Notes: generated by a model from the sequence alone, not told the origin. Positions 34,465-46,405 are shown, counted from the stretch's first letter. The stretch is 64,000 bases of DNA from Cordia subcordata (GCA_028554755.1 JAPTOF010000010.1:9584001-9648000), one strand, 5' to 3'. Made by a program: numbers and translations.

Positions 34465-35227
34465 GGGTGAATTGCTCAACTTTTCCTTCTGATTTGATTA
34501 ATATTCACAATTTTTCGTTGTGTTTTACAAATTAACTATTTGACCCCCTATGGTTTAAACGATTGCGCACACGAGCCCTAAAAGCTAACTGCCGTTAGCT
34601 TTTTAACGGATTTTAGTAAAATATCATTTTTGCCCTTGTCTAATCCAATTAAAAAATCTATTTTACCTTCATTTTATTTTAAAAATAAAAATAAAAAATA
34701 AACTTTAAAAAAAGTCTTAAAAAGTTTATTTTGCCCCTAACTTATTAAATAAAATATCTATTTTACCTTTATTTTATTTAAAAATTAAAAATTAAAAATT
34801 AAAATAGAAAAAAAAGAAATATGAGGGATGGGAGGTGGGGGCTGCAGGGGGCGGGGGCGGCCGGAGATGGGGGCTACTGAGGGGTGGGGGTGGGGTGGTA
34901 GGGGTGGTGGGGGTTGGTGGGCTAGGGGGTGGCTGAGGCTGGTGGGTTGGGGTGTCTTTTTTTTGTTTAATTTAATTGCTTTTTTTATTTTTTAAACAAA
35001 TTAAAGATAGAAAAGTTTATTTAATATATTTATTATGAAAAAACAAAGCAAAATTGCACAAGTCGCGCATGCATGTCAAAACACATTATTTTGGATGGAA
35101 AAATTAACGGAGGGGGTCTATGTGTACCCTTATTAAAACTACAGGGGATGACTTAGCTAATTTCGTAACCACAAGGTATTATTGTGCACATTTGTCAAAC
35201 CACAGGGAAAAATTGAATAATTCACCC
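34465..35227. mobile_element. 763-bp Mutator-like MITE with 9-bp target duplication and G-rich core
   Basis: Ends GGGTGAATTGCTCAAC and GTTGAATAATTCACCC (read AATTGAATAATTCACCC) are inverted. Arms of about 140 bp match further in (TTTGACCCCCTATGG with its mirror; CGCACACGAGCCC region). The flanks are identical: TATTGAAAA at 34456-34464 and 35228-35236. A 9-bp duplication is the Mutator hallmark. The core at 34825-34950 is a G-run-rich strand (GGGATGGGAGGTGGGGGC and many more) able to form G-quadruplexes. No transposase. Confidence 0.85.
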
Positions 35228-35236
35228 TATTGAAAA

Positions 35237-37960
35237 ATTAAAATCTCAGTATCAAACTTTGAATAGAGACCAAATTTTCTTCATAACAAAATTGAACAAA
35301 AGGTTTACAAAGGATTTTCTAATAATTGATAAATTATTTGTAACTTGAATATCCATTAAAGGTCACATAAAATTTTAAAATCATAATATCTACTATAATT
35401 TAAAACATACTATATTATCTCCTAATGCTTTTTAAAAAGTTGCACATAATTTCCAACCTTAATTTTTTCTGTCTAGATTAACGAAGAATGCATTATACTC
35501 TCCTTTCTTACGTATATGAATACCAAATGTCAAATTTTGCTACTATTATACCAAAATACCTTCATTCAATCTTATAATATAATTTGTTTATTTTCACTTT
35601 ATAAAATAAAAAAATTAAAATTAAACAATAGAAAAATAAAAATAAAAATAAATACTAAACTATAACAATTTAAAATTTTAAAAAATATAGATTCAAAATT
35701 AAAATTTTTAAATGAAAAATTAAAAAAATGAAAATTTCAAAAATAAAACAAAAAATACAAACTAGAAATATAAAAAATTAAAAAAATAAAAATATATAAA
35801 ATAAAAATTAAAAATTTTAAGTTTTTAATTTTCTTAATTTTTAAATTTTTAACTTTTAAATTAATTTATTTTGTAATCTTAAAGAAAAAGAAGCAAAAGC
35901 AAAAAGAGATATTATTGGTGATTCGGTCCTTTTAATATTAACAAAATATGGGGAGATTATGTCCATTTTTAAAAAAACATGGGCGTAATGTGATATGTTT
36001 TAAATTAAGGGGATAATCAGCTAGTTATACAAATCATAAAGGCCCTATTTGGCATTAGTACTTCAAATAGTGTTGAGTATTTTGTTGTTCGGTAAAGTAG
36101 TATTTTAGGTAATATTTTTAGTTGAAATAGTATTTTTAAAACGTTAATATTTTTAACGTTTCATGTAGTGATTAGCGTTTCATTTTTTATTTTGGTAATT
36201 TTACCCTCTCTTCAATATGTTTTGGCAATTCTACCTAGAATGCAATCTCTTTTTACATTTTCACATTTTTTTTTGACAAATATAAATCTAAAATAACCTA
36301 AAAATCAATTTTAAATTCTTTTGATATCAAAATATACTAAAAAGTGTAAGCCTTGTTCATTCATTTATTATTTTTCTTGACAAAATAAATTTTTGATCAA
36401 TTAAAAAATATTTTTATAATTATAAATATTTTTATAATATAAATAAAAATAGTTTATAAAAAGTAATTTTATTATACTTTAATAATAAAATATTATCATA
36501 AGAAACATATATTCAATTATATAGTAATAATGACATTTATCATAACATAACAACATAATACTAAAGTCTTTTTGTGTCATTTATATTTATCAATTACCCT
36601 AACAGCTAATTTTATGGAATGCATATTATTCAATTAGTTAACCAAACAGCTATCTGCTAATAACTAAAATATAACAACTTTTAGCTACTAAAATTACTCT
36701 TTGATACTTAAATAGTTGTTAACTATTCTAACAACTAATTTTGGTGGACAGACCCAAAGAGTAATACATGCATTTTATCCAAAATAATAACACTAAAAAA
36801 AACTCAAATTCAATTTTTTTTTCAAAAATCATTGTCTTATTAAAAAAAATACTTTTTAAAAAAATTATAAAGTATTAACGTATGTAATTTTCACGAAATA
36901 AAATTCCTAGATTCACTTTTGCTGGATCCTTGGATCCACCCTATTGGATCGTCAAGACCAGGAGGGAATTCCACATTCAAATTGCAGACTCTGAGTATGA
37001 GATCTAATCATAGAAATTTGTTCAAATTAATTAATTAGTGATAATTACACGTACAATCCATCACCATTATTACATCTTTTTCATAATACTTATTATAATA
37101 ATATGGGAGAATCCAAGTCCAACAATGTGATATTATGTTCGTGTGCGATATATGCGGTTTGTGTTGTGTGAGAGGTAGATAAAAACAAAAGACAAGGAAA
37201 AGATAATAGGAAAAGGAAATAATAAAAGATTATAAAAATAATATACAAATTTGTTTTTTAACTAAATTGTATTCCATCATATGCCACTGAAATTGAACAA
37301 GAGATTATAGGCGTTTAATAGATTGTATAAACTAGTATGGTCGTATTCCAAGCAATGTACAATTTTTATTTATTTTTATATTAAACATCGATTGTAATCA
37401 TAAAGTTTTTAGAACTCACGGACAAACCTTATTTTAAGTATTAATTCATTGACAACTACTGGCCAATTAACATTGTTGTTGCAATTTGCTGCCACTATTT
37501 AAATTGCTGAATTCAATCTTATAGTTAGCAGATATGTTCCATTCTTTGGACGAAAAATGAAAAATTGCTATTATATAAAAACCAGTTTCTAATATATTTG
37601 CTTAAAATTCTTGTTTAAAGTTCTGTTTATTTTATTTAAATTTATTTAATTTTAATTTTTAATGTTAATTTCTACTTTTAAATTTTATATATTTTGATAT
37701 CTTAATTCTTTAATTTTTAACTTTTTTTATCTTTTTAATTTTTATTTTTTGTTTCTTAACTTTTGTTTTAAAAATTTCAATTTTTTTATTTTTAATTTGT
37801 TAGTTTCTTATTTTTATTTTCAACTTTTAAATTTTTAAATTTTAGTTTTTAAGTGGGCACCAAAATTACATTAATGGACAGAGCATCGATACCAAAAACA
37901 CGAGCTTTACTAGAGGAAAAAATGTGAAAATTTTTACCAATAAATACTATTTTTTTCTTT
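35237..37960. other. AT-rich intergenic sequence
   Basis: No gene. Long A/T word runs at 35590-35880 and 37620-37860. 36038 onward starts with a MITE-like AAGGCCCTATTTGGCATTAG without a clear partner. A slightly GC-richer patch at 36910-36985 has no coding frame. Confidence 0.5.
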
Positions 37961-38065
37961 TTAATTAGTTCTTATTATTTAAAAAATTACCAAATTGATC
38001 CTCAATATTTCATAAACATAGTCAAACTAATCCCTATTATTTAGAAATATTTATATTAGTGTTTA
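37961..38065. repeat. Foldback-family fragment
   Basis: Words CAAATTGATCCTCAATATTT and CAAACTAATCCCTATTATTT match the left arm of the 15271-15840 element; there is no right arm nearby. Confidence 0.55.
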
Positions 38066-38294
38066 ACTAGAGTATATCTGTGCAATGCATCAGAGAAATG
38101 CATATTTTTAATGTTAGAGTGTTATTCTTTCCATATGAAAAATTTTAAAAATCCAAGTCCACTTAATAAGATTTTGAGCTACTAGTTCCACTGATCAATT
38201 GATTTTTAGGATAAAACCTTAAGACCTTTCACATGGTATCGGAGCTCAAGTTATAGGCTAGTTATATTTGTTCATGTTTATTTTTTTTTTGTTC

Positions 38295-38330
<36 letters not shown>

Positions 38331-38331
38331 T
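38295..38331. repeat. (AAT)n microsatellite
   Basis: About twelve uninterrupted AAT/ATA units. Confidence 0.95.
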
Positions 38332-39365
38332 TTTTATGAGAAATTTTAAATAATTGAATAAAATATTTAAATTGAGAAACTAAAATAAAAAATGATCTGA
38401 TATGAAAAAAATAAAGATTTTTTTAATGTTATTTTAAATGAGAAAATAGTAATATTAGTTGGTGATTGGATAGATTTAAATTGGGTAATAGTTGTATAAC
38501 AGAAGGTTAGATTAAATATTTTGTTAGATAGAAGAAGGCTTAACATGAAAACATATAATATGTATCAAAAAGACATATACGTTCTTTATATAATATATAC
38601 ACATATATAGATGTTGCACAAAATTGTCAAAATAGTTCTTACCGTTGGAAGAAACATTCATATTAGTCTTGAATGTGTTACATACTCACCTAAATTAGTC
38701 TCTTTTTTTTTTCATTTTTTCTTAATTCAAGAACTAATTTGAGTAAGTTTGGTTGGAATGTCGAATTTTTCATGGACATAGGATTATCTTTCAATGAAGC
38801 CTAAAATTTGTAATTATCATTTACATATGAATATTCTTTCCCTAGTATGTAATAGAATAATATTTTTTAAATAAAAAATACATTAAAAATTATAATTAAT
38901 ACACAAGTTCTTAAGAAAAGACTTGACTCGTCTTTTAATGGATCCGTTGAGGATTTTATGTCCTGGAAAAAGAGGTATTTAACGAACGCTGATGGAGCTA
39001 CTATGATTTTGTCAAAAAAATTTTGACCTCCCAATTTATTATGTATTCAAGATTTGAATTCAAATTATCACTTCTTGAATATAAAAAAAATAAACTTATT
39101 CATGGATTTGAATATATGAATATATGGGAGAGCCTCCTTGAAGTATTTAATCGTCTCCTTAAAACTAAAAGAGAAAATACATCTAATTAACTACAGAAAA
39201 ATCACCTCAGCTTATGATTAAAATCAATGAAAGGACAAAAAATTATCGATTTTCTTTGTTCTCAACTTCTTGTCGAAACTATTTACAAAAAAAGCAAAAA
39301 AAAGACGGTTACACAAAATTAATATTATTCATGGCACCAATAAGAAGAAGAGACGCTCTAATAAA
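38332..39365. other. Intergenic between repeats and the first RING-H2 gene
   Basis: Contains another foldback-family fragment at about 38630-38760 (TTCATATTAGTC, CTAATTTGAGTAAG). 39200-39365 may be 3' UTR of the minus-strand RING gene. Confidence 0.45.
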
Positions 39366-40121
39366 TCAAGTACAGATCTCTTGCTCTTCATCACAACATT
39401 GGCTGAGTTGATCAGTTGGCATCTGAAAGCGGCACAGCGGACATACATGGCTAATCTCCAGCCATTGAACGATGCAATCTCCATGAAACATATGCGAACA
39501 CGGCATCCGTGTAACTTGCGACCCTGGATGAAGATTCTCCAAACAAATCGTACAAGTGGTTTCCCTCGTGTTTGAGGCTGCGGGATCAAGAATCACTTTC
39601 TCCAACGCACGAACAGCACATTCAGCAGCAGGGATTGATCTGTACGCATCATCAGCTTCCATTGATTCCTCTATGGCCCTTTCAGCAGCAGCCTCTTCTT
39701 CATTGTATGACAACCATGTTTCGATTATGATCTCGAAAACTATTACAGGCACAGTTTTTTCAATCTCCGTTGAATAGTCGCTACTTTTAGTGATAAAATA
39801 GTTGACCATGCCGTTAATTATACGCAAGCGATCATCTCCGGGAATTCCCTTGTGCGACAGAAGAGAAGAAAACTCGTCAAGTGCTTTGTCATAGTCAAGC
39901 ATAACTTCTTGCTTTTGTGCAGACCAAACTTCCTCGTAAAATTCGTCGTAGTCCTCCGTAGAATCGCTATAGTATTCGTAGGAACGGAAGCATAGTTTGA
40001 TGCCAACATACTCATCAGGGAAGGGGAAGAGCAATGGCTGCTGCAAGCGTGAGTGGAATCGATGAGGATGATGTGTTTCCCATCCCACGTATGCCAAAAT
40101 ACAATGTACTTCGTCTAACAT
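39366..40121 (-). CDS. RING-H2 finger protein (probable E3 ubiquitin ligase), paralogue 1
   Basis: Intronless, 251 residues from the ATG at 40121. The C-terminal RING-H2 (residues 190-230) has complete C-x2-C-x14-C-x-H-x2-H-x2-C-x10-C-x2-C spacing: CTICLENL, RMPCSHMFHGDCIVQWL, HVCPLCRFQMP. A central VPVIVFEIIIE strand, an acidic/Ala region (EEEAAAERAIEESMEA) and IPAAECAVRALEKV precede it, as in plant RING proteins of the RING1/AIP2-like group. It likely recruits an E2 for substrate ubiquitination; substrate unknown. The nearest relative is the gene at 41942, head-to-head and 1.8 kb away. The frame stays open for 37 codons upstream with a hydrophobic stretch (PLIIVSLIFIFILFFLVF) but has no ATG; the Met at 40121 aligns with the start of the paralogue (LAYVGWE versus LRYMGWE). 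Confidence 0.88.
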   Translation of the reverse strand: MLDEVHCILAYVGWETHHPHRFHSRLQQPLLFPFPDEYVGIKLCFRSYEYYSDSTEDYDEFYEEVWSAQKQEVMLDYDKALDEFSSLLSHKGIPGDDRLRIINGMVNYFITKSSDYSTEIEKTVPVIVFEIIIETWLSYNEEEAAAERAIEESMEADDAYRSIPAAECAVRALEKVILDPAASNTRETTCTICLENLHPGSQVTRMPCSHMFHGDCIVQWLEISHVCPLCRFQMPTDQLSQCCDEEQEICT

Positions 40122-41941
40122 ATTCGAATCAAACACCAAAAAAAATAAAATAAAAATAAAAATAAGCGAGACGATGATTAACGGATGTTTCTTGGTGAGA
40201 TATGCGAGTGTTTGAAGAAGAAGAAGAAGCAAATCAAAGACGAGGACAAGTGAAAGATTCGTAAATTGGTGAGATATATATATATATAGTAAGGGAATGT
40301 AATAAGGCGGTGGAAGGGTTCCTACATTGGGTAGGAAACTTGGGGCGCACGGGGCACTTTTAGGTCATCATTAATTACTAAACAAGTTAAATTCAATACG
40401 GCTGGAGCCTTTGATGGTTTTCTTTCTCTTTCTTTCTTTCCTTTTTTGGTTTTGTTTGTTTGTTTGATTAATGTGGGTGACTTTTCAAAAAATTTTACCT
40501 ATAAGTAACTAAAGATGAAAGATTTGTAATATATCATATCAATAACATAAAAAAAAAAAAATTTAAGTGGAACCTAATGTGCAAGGCGTCAACTTATCAT
40601 TATTCCTATAACAAATAACTAAAAAATATTTTTCCTAAAAAAATTCCAAATTAAAAAAATTGAAACTAAAAAATCCTACCTAAAACAAATTGATTGAAAG
40701 ATTATTTTCTTCAATAAAAGTGATTGACATTATCTGTTAATTTTTAAATTAAAAAAAAACAAAAATCTTCAATAAATTGACGAATGATTTTCTCAATAAA
40801 ATTAATTGACATTATATAAGTTATAGGATACGTAAATCTAGACAAGTTAAAATGATTAAACTTGAGTGTTATATCGCACTTCTTAACCCATTTAATTTTT
40901 AATTTTTATTCTGCTCATTGTAATAAGTTAAAGATAAGTGATGCAAATATAAAACTTAATATAATTACATGAATTATAATTTTTGAACAACGACATGCAT
41001 TAATTGCTTCTTCAATTTTAAAATTTGATTAATAATTTCTACAATCAATTTTTGTCATTTTTTTAGGTGAGCATTCTAAGCTGTTGGATTCGCGTAAAGT
41101 TGTGGCTCTCTCTAACGGCGACATAATCTTCTTTTATGTATTTTGGGGAGCGTTACTGGAAAGTGTGGGGAGGTAAAGGCCCTCGGGTTATTGGGTTAAC
41201 CGAGCCCCGAAAAACTCTTTTTGCGTTTCTACTCCTCTCTTTCCCTAATTTCTTACTCTTTTTGCTTTTTTTTTTTTCCTCTCCTTTGTTGCCAGTTGCC
41301 GCCATAATTTTTTTCTCTTTTTGTTTCCCAAGGGAAGTTAAAGGTGGACAGCTAGTTAATAACATTAAACATCGAGGTCCCAAAACCTGTATAAAAATCT
41401 ACAAAAAATGTCTTTTCTATACATATTTCTATTGACAAATCTAGTTTTAACAAAACTAAATTTCTCAATTAAATGCCAAGCTAATTCTAAGTATTGGCGC
41501 AATATACTGTTTGACAATTTTTTTAGTTTAATAAAATTAACCGTAATACCTGTTTGCATATTGGTATTTAAATTGGAACCCAAATCTACGTATTTAACTT
41601 GGAAGCCAAGTCTACCTCTTCTCTCCTATTTCCTACTCGATTTAGGAGACACTGCCTATTACCACTTACCACTATTATTTATTACCCTGGCATTAACATA
41701 AGCCCTTCCTTCAACTTCTTCAATCACTCCAAGAAAAACACAAAAAAGGTTCTCTAACCCTCATACCACACAAAGAAACATCAATCAATAACTTCTTGTT
41801 TCAGAAAAAGGTTAGTAGTCGAACTAGATTGTGATCATTCTTTTCCTCTAAAATCATCCTATCTGACAACTCCCTAATTAAATTTCGATTGATTTTCCTG
41901 TAATTGTAACCCGTACGTGGTTTTTTTTTTTTTTTATCAAG
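40122..41941. promoter_or_regulatory. Divergent intergenic region between the two RING-H2 genes
   Basis: Holds both promoters. TATATATATATAT at 40277-40289 lies about 155 bp upstream of the minus-strand ATG and may serve as its TATA region. The right half (41130-41400) contains a GC-richer, possibly mobile segment. The 41700-41940 stretch is probably the 5' UTR of the plus-strand gene; TTTTTATCAAG directly before its ATG could be a splice acceptor for a leader intron. Confidence 0.45.
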
Positions 41942-42592
41942 ATGGCAATATTACGATACATGGGATGGGAAAGCCATGAATACCACAGACCCCTACTGTC
42001 CGATAAGTTCGTTGGCGTCAAGATAGGCATCTACCACCGTTGGTTTACCGGTTCCGCGGAGTACTACTGCGGTGGCCATGGAGGTTATTTTCCTGCCATG
42101 CGAGAAGTGATGCTCGACGATAACAAAGCGCGTAACCTTTTGTCTTCCTCCCTCTCTGTGATGGGAGTTACTTCATCGGATGCGATCGGAGAAATCCTCT
42201 TTCACTACAGGAATACACACGACTTTGTAACAGGGAAAAGTGAAAGGGATTTGCCGGTGATAGTTTTTGAAATCATAATCGACGAGAATTATGATGAGGC
42301 AGCTGCAAGGGCTGTGGCGGAATCAATGGAAGCTGGTGCATGTAAGCCAATACCTGCTGCTAAATCTGCTATTGATGCTTTAGAAAAAGTGGTGCTCGAT
42401 GGCTTAACAGGAACAGAAACTTGTGTGGTTTGTTTGGAAAATCTTCCTCCAGGGCAACAAGTTACACGAATGCCATGTTCGCATATGTTTCATGGAGATT
42501 GTATCGTTCAATGGCTGGAAACTAGCCATCTTTGTCCACTCTGTCGCTTTCAGATGCCAACTCAACTCAATCAATATTGCGGCGAGGACTAA
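41942..42592 (+). CDS. RING-H2 finger protein (probable E3 ubiquitin ligase), paralogue 2
   Basis: Intronless, 216 residues. The C-terminal RING-H2 (161-201) has the same spacing and nearly the same sequence as the minus-strand neighbour: CVVCLENL, RMPCSHMFHGDCIVQWLE, HLCPLCRFQMP. Shared upstream blocks: YMGWESH (VGWETH in the partner), REVMLD (QEVMLD), LPVIVFEIII (VPVIVFEIII), AESMEA, IPAAKSAIDALEKVVLD. The middle is shorter than in the partner. Predicted soluble, no signal peptide or membrane segment. Role inferred from the RING only: E2-dependent ubiquitin ligase with unknown target. All eight zinc ligands are present in both copies, so both look functional. Confidence 0.88.
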   Translation: MAILRYMGWESHEYHRPLLSDKFVGVKIGIYHRWFTGSAEYYCGGHGGYFPAMREVMLDDNKARNLLSSSLSVMGVTSSDAIGEILFHYRNTHDFVTGKSERDLPVIVFEIIIDENYDEAAARAVAESMEAGACKPIPAAKSAIDALEKVVLDGLTGTETCVVCLENLPPGQQVTRMPCSHMFHGDCIVQWLETSHLCPLCRFQMPTQLNQYCGED

Positions 42593-43105
42593 AAAGCTGG
42601 GGTCCTGGATCTGGGGTTTCCTTTTTTCTTCTTCTTGGTTTTGCTTTGTGTGTGTGTGTCTTGATTTAAGGATAATTAATTGTATTCTACTAATATGAAA
42701 CTATTAAAAGTAAGAGAATATGGAAAGGATTATAAGATGAATTCTTACTTGTTGGAATAAGCAGCAATTGCACGAGGCAGGCTGCATGATTCTTACCCAA
42801 AGATGTGTTGTGTTCTCATTATTTAGTATAATTTAAATGAATATAAACTTTTTATATACGTTTTTGAATTTAGTTTACATTACCAGAATATGATTTAATA
42901 TTTTTCAATCTGAATATTGGGTTGAATTTTCCCCCAATTTGATCATGTCAGGATTTTTCAATTCTTTCTTTGTTGGCTCTTGTCTTGGAAGTGCGATAAC
43001 ATATGCAAGAAAGAGAAAAAGGATATCCGATAATTTCCACCCTAGAGTGTCTTTAAATTAATATTTGATAAATTAATAATTTTTTTAAATATTGAAATTG
43101 CCTGA
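42593..43105 (+). other. 3' flank of RING-H2 paralogue 2
   Basis: Probable 3' UTR (TGTGTGTGTGTC tract at 42648-42660) and AT-rich spacer; no gene. Confidence 0.5.
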
Positions 43106-43345
43106 CCACTGCTTATGCTCAAAATAACAGCCGCTAAAGCTCAAATAGATCTTTTGAGAAATTGCTGCTAATGCTCAAATAACTATGCTAATGCTCAAGT
43201 TGATCCTTTGACCGAAGCTATTGTTAATTCTCAAAATAACCAACGGTAAAACTCAAATTGATCTTTTGACAAAACCGCTGCTAATACTCAAGTCAATCTT
43301 TGGACCAAAACCACAACTAATGCCCAAGTAGATCTTTGGTTGCTA
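43106..43345. repeat. Degenerate tandem repeat (GCTAATGCTCAAGTTGATC type)
   Basis: Five to six imperfect units of about 33-50 bp, each with GCTAATGCTCAA(A/G) followed in most by TAGATCTTTTGAC(C/A)AAA. Units differ by substitutions and deletions. No open frame runs through the array, so if it was once coding it no longer is. Confidence 0.65.
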
Positions 43346-43729
43346 TGGTACTTGATAAACCACTGTAAGTTCTAGATTTTTTCTTAAAGTAGGAATTCTC
43401 CATTTTTAATTTTTTTTTCCTTGCTATAAATGTTAAATTCTTTTTTCCAGCATAATTCCTAATACATATTGGATCAAACCTAATTTTGACATAACTAGTT
43501 TGACGTTATTTTACACAAATAAAATTCATTAAGCTTAACATTTACTAACATTTATCTTCATCGCATTGCAAAAACTCATAAGCAATTTCATCTTTCAGTA
43601 TATCCATTAGTATAAGAGCCATATTCACTACCCATCATTCACATACACAGACACTTCAAAAAGAATAAAATAAAAATAACATATGAACATATTTCTAATT
43701 GAAGAAAATATAAAAGCTACCGAATCTTA
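43346..43729. other. Intergenic, nothing recognised
   Basis: AT-rich, no motif. Confidence 0.4.
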
Positions 43730-43958
43730 GGGCCTGTTTGGATTGACTTTTTTTAAAAGTACTTTTTTAATAGATTTTGAAAAATAACTTTTTTTGAGAA
43801 ACTGAAACTTCTAGCTTTTAAAAAGAAATTGTATTTGAACTTTTTTCACAGTTTCAGCTTTTTTGGAAGTCAAATCAAATAATTATTGTAAATTTAATGA
43901 AATTTTTTTAGGAAAAAAAATATTTTTTTTCCTAAAAAAAACCAATCGAAACAAGCCC
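43730..43958. mobile_element. PIF/Harbinger-like MITE, TTA target duplication
   Basis: 229 bp. Ends GGGCCTGTTTGGATTGAC and ACCAATCGAAACAAGCCC are inverted; both flanks are TTA (43727-43729, 43959-43961). Inner arms AAAAGTAC / TTTTTTAGGAAAAAA. These are standard features of the superfamily. Confidence 0.8.
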
Positions 43959-44185
43959 TTAGTCCATGCACTCTAACAGGCTCAACTTGAGCTACCTTGC
44001 GGTTCAATCCTTAGTGCATCACTAACTAGTAAAAAGGATAGAAAAATCAAATTATGCCAAATTGTACAATAAAGAATAAATATGAGGAGACACAGATATG
44101 ATATCAGTTCTAGTTAGGCCTTAAGGAGACATATATGATATCAATTCTCTTGGATGTAATTAATGTTTAAGCTTCTACACTTAGA

Positions 44186-44293
44186 GGGCGTTTGACTTTG
44201 CTTATTTGGTATTTATAAGTACTTAAATAGTAAAAAACATGTGAGAAAGTGTTTTTTCTAAGGACCTAAAATAAGCAAAGCCAAACATTTTGT
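44186..44293. mobile_element. Short MITE with CTTTGCTTATTT ends
   Basis: GGGCGTTTGACTTTGCTTATTT at the left is mirrored by AAATAAGCAAAGCCAAACATT at the right; about 108 bp. Related to 15217-16216 and 25855-25975. Confidence 0.7.
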
Positions 44294-44405
44294 TACAGTT
44301 CTGTAGAGTAAACTTAGTTGCTTATATGTCTTCTGACTATGTGTCATGTCTAAAATAGAGAATAAATGTCATAAAGACATTTAAGTGAAGTAGTATACGT
44401 GCGAG

Positions 44406-44525
44406 GTATCAAGGGTAGCTCAAGTGGTTGAGACTACTTCCACCAAGAGTGATGTCTTGAGTTTAAATCCCGTAAAGGACAGAGGTTAGATCGGGGTAGG
44501 AGGTTTTTGGAAAAAAAAAGAAAAG
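44406..44525 (+). mobile_element. tRNA-derived SINE, copy
   Basis: A-box-like GGGTAGCTCAAGTGGTTGAG, B-box-like GAGTTTAAATCCC, then an A-rich tail. Same family as 11043-11143 and 57152-57252. Possible target duplication AGGTAT. Confidence 0.75.
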
Positions 44526-46006
44526 AAAAAGGTATATCTAAGAAGATATAATGTAATGTCTCAGGAGATCTAAGTCTTCCATCTTTTTCATCCTCCTCTT
44601 TTCTTCATTTCTCTTGCCCACTCAAGCTTATTTTGTACTTCCTTTTGTTTCATTTGTTCAATCGACTGAGTTATTATTTCGTTTTAGTTCCATCTTGATT
44701 ATTGGAAAGTCTTCCTATTTGTGGTGGGCCTCTGCTCACCAGTCCATTCCTTCCAAAAGACCTTCATCGCTTGGATAAAACCCAAACCAAGTTTCCTACC
44801 AGTTCCACACAATGCTCTAGGGTCAGGGCCCATATTTAGCTGAAACCCTATTGTGCCCCACAAGATCAATCCCAGCCATAGTTATTAGAAACCCAAAAAC
44901 CATAACTACCCTTGTAAAGGTGTAGTAAAGTAATTATAAGAACCTCCATAGAGATTACACTATTTTGCTCAACCTTAGAAATATTGTATTTTTATCACTC
45001 AATATTATTATATTTGTATATGTCCAATTAAAAAATTAATTTAATTTTTAAAATTTTTCTTTTTGAAAAAAGGGTAGTTTTAGGATTTGAATTTTGCAAA
45101 ATATAGAACTAATGGCCTTAACTTTAAAACCTCTAATAAAAAGGCTTAAACTTATGAAAAAGTGGCTTGGGGAGGGCATTTCCTTCACCAGTCCTAGCTT
45201 CATAGGGATTAGTTTCAAGTCCAATATGACTTAAAGATACCCTAACTTAAAGCAAAAAAACAAAAAAGAAAAATTTTACGCACAATTAAGTTATGGTATT
45301 AATTCTTTACTTACATGAAAATTTTTCTTTCAAATCTTTGGTGTCATGTTATTTTTCTTTTATATCTTAGGTATGTTTTCCTGTATGGCAATCCAACTCT
45401 TACGTGACACATACACGAACTTAGAAATTCTAAGCTATCATTTACATGTGCAAATATATAAATTTTGAATTTTTTTTGTTAGCTATGAGAATATAACTTA
45501 AATTTATTTTTTTTTCTTTTGCTTAATATAAAGACTTATATATATTTCAAAATTTGAAAAATTAAAATTAATTGTGTATTTTAAATTTCAAAAATAAAAC
45601 TTAAATAAATTATAAAAAAGCAACAAAAAAAAAAACCCCTGTAAATCGAGAGTAGTCTGCTGTATGATTTTTGTTTTGCAACCTAAGAGGACTTTTCAGA
45701 GTTAGGTATGATGGAAAACTATGCTTGGTCTTTTTCTTTTTCTGTTTTTTGAGTCCTTTTTCCTTTTTGGTTATACTTGGTTGGCATACACCATATAGAT
45801 TTGGAATGTTATATTAGATAATCAACCTAAACTACAAAAGAAAAATAAAAATGTCACATAAACAAAGAATTAACACTGTCTTTTAATGGTGTATAAAATG
45901 TCATTTTTGTACAAGTTCAAATCCTTCTATTAAAATTTTCAAAATTAAAATGTTTAATTATTATTATGTAAAATTCAAATCTTAGAACCACCATTTTGCC
46001 ATATCG
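44526..46006. other. Intergenic, nothing recognised
   Basis: AT-rich with short GC-neutral patches (44680-44930). No coding frame with recognisable motifs. Confidence 0.45.
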
Positions 46007-46015
46007 TTTCCCGGG

Positions 46016-46160
46016 GGATTTTTTTTACAAATAACACAAATTAAATAATAAATTTAAAAAATAGCCTTGTTTTTGGTCGGGTTTCAAAAATAGCACTTTT
46101 GGGTTTTTAATAAACGAAATCGGGTATTGAAAAAACGAAAACGTGGGAAATTGGCCCCGC
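46016..46160. repeat. Left terminal inverted repeat of the MULE
   Basis: Matches the inverse of 53465-53609 with scattered mismatches (about one in eight by eye), consistent with an old insertion. Confidence 0.85.
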
Positions 46161-46163
46161 CCA

Positions 46164-46405
46164 TTTTTCGGCTATTCAATAGCCAAAATTGGGTATTGAA
46201 AAACAGAAAAATTATTCGGCTATTGAATAGCCGAAAAATGGTGTGGAATATATTCTCTCTGGCAACCTAGCAGATTTCTAGTTTTTTAACAGCAAATTTT
46301 GGCTATTGAATAGCTGAAAGTTTGTGCCGTCATTCTTACTTCCCATCAATCAATACGTGATTGACAAAGTGGCAACCATATTCTTTTATTGAATAGCCGA
46401 AATCT
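46164..46405. repeat. Left subterminal palindromes (CGGCTATTGAATAGCCG)
   Basis: Copies at 46168-46185 (one arm mutated), 46215-46235 (perfect), about 46303-46320 and 46390-46405 (partial). The same word occurs just inside the right end. Likely transposase-binding sites, by analogy with subterminal repeats of other DNA transposons; not proven. Confidence 0.75.
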
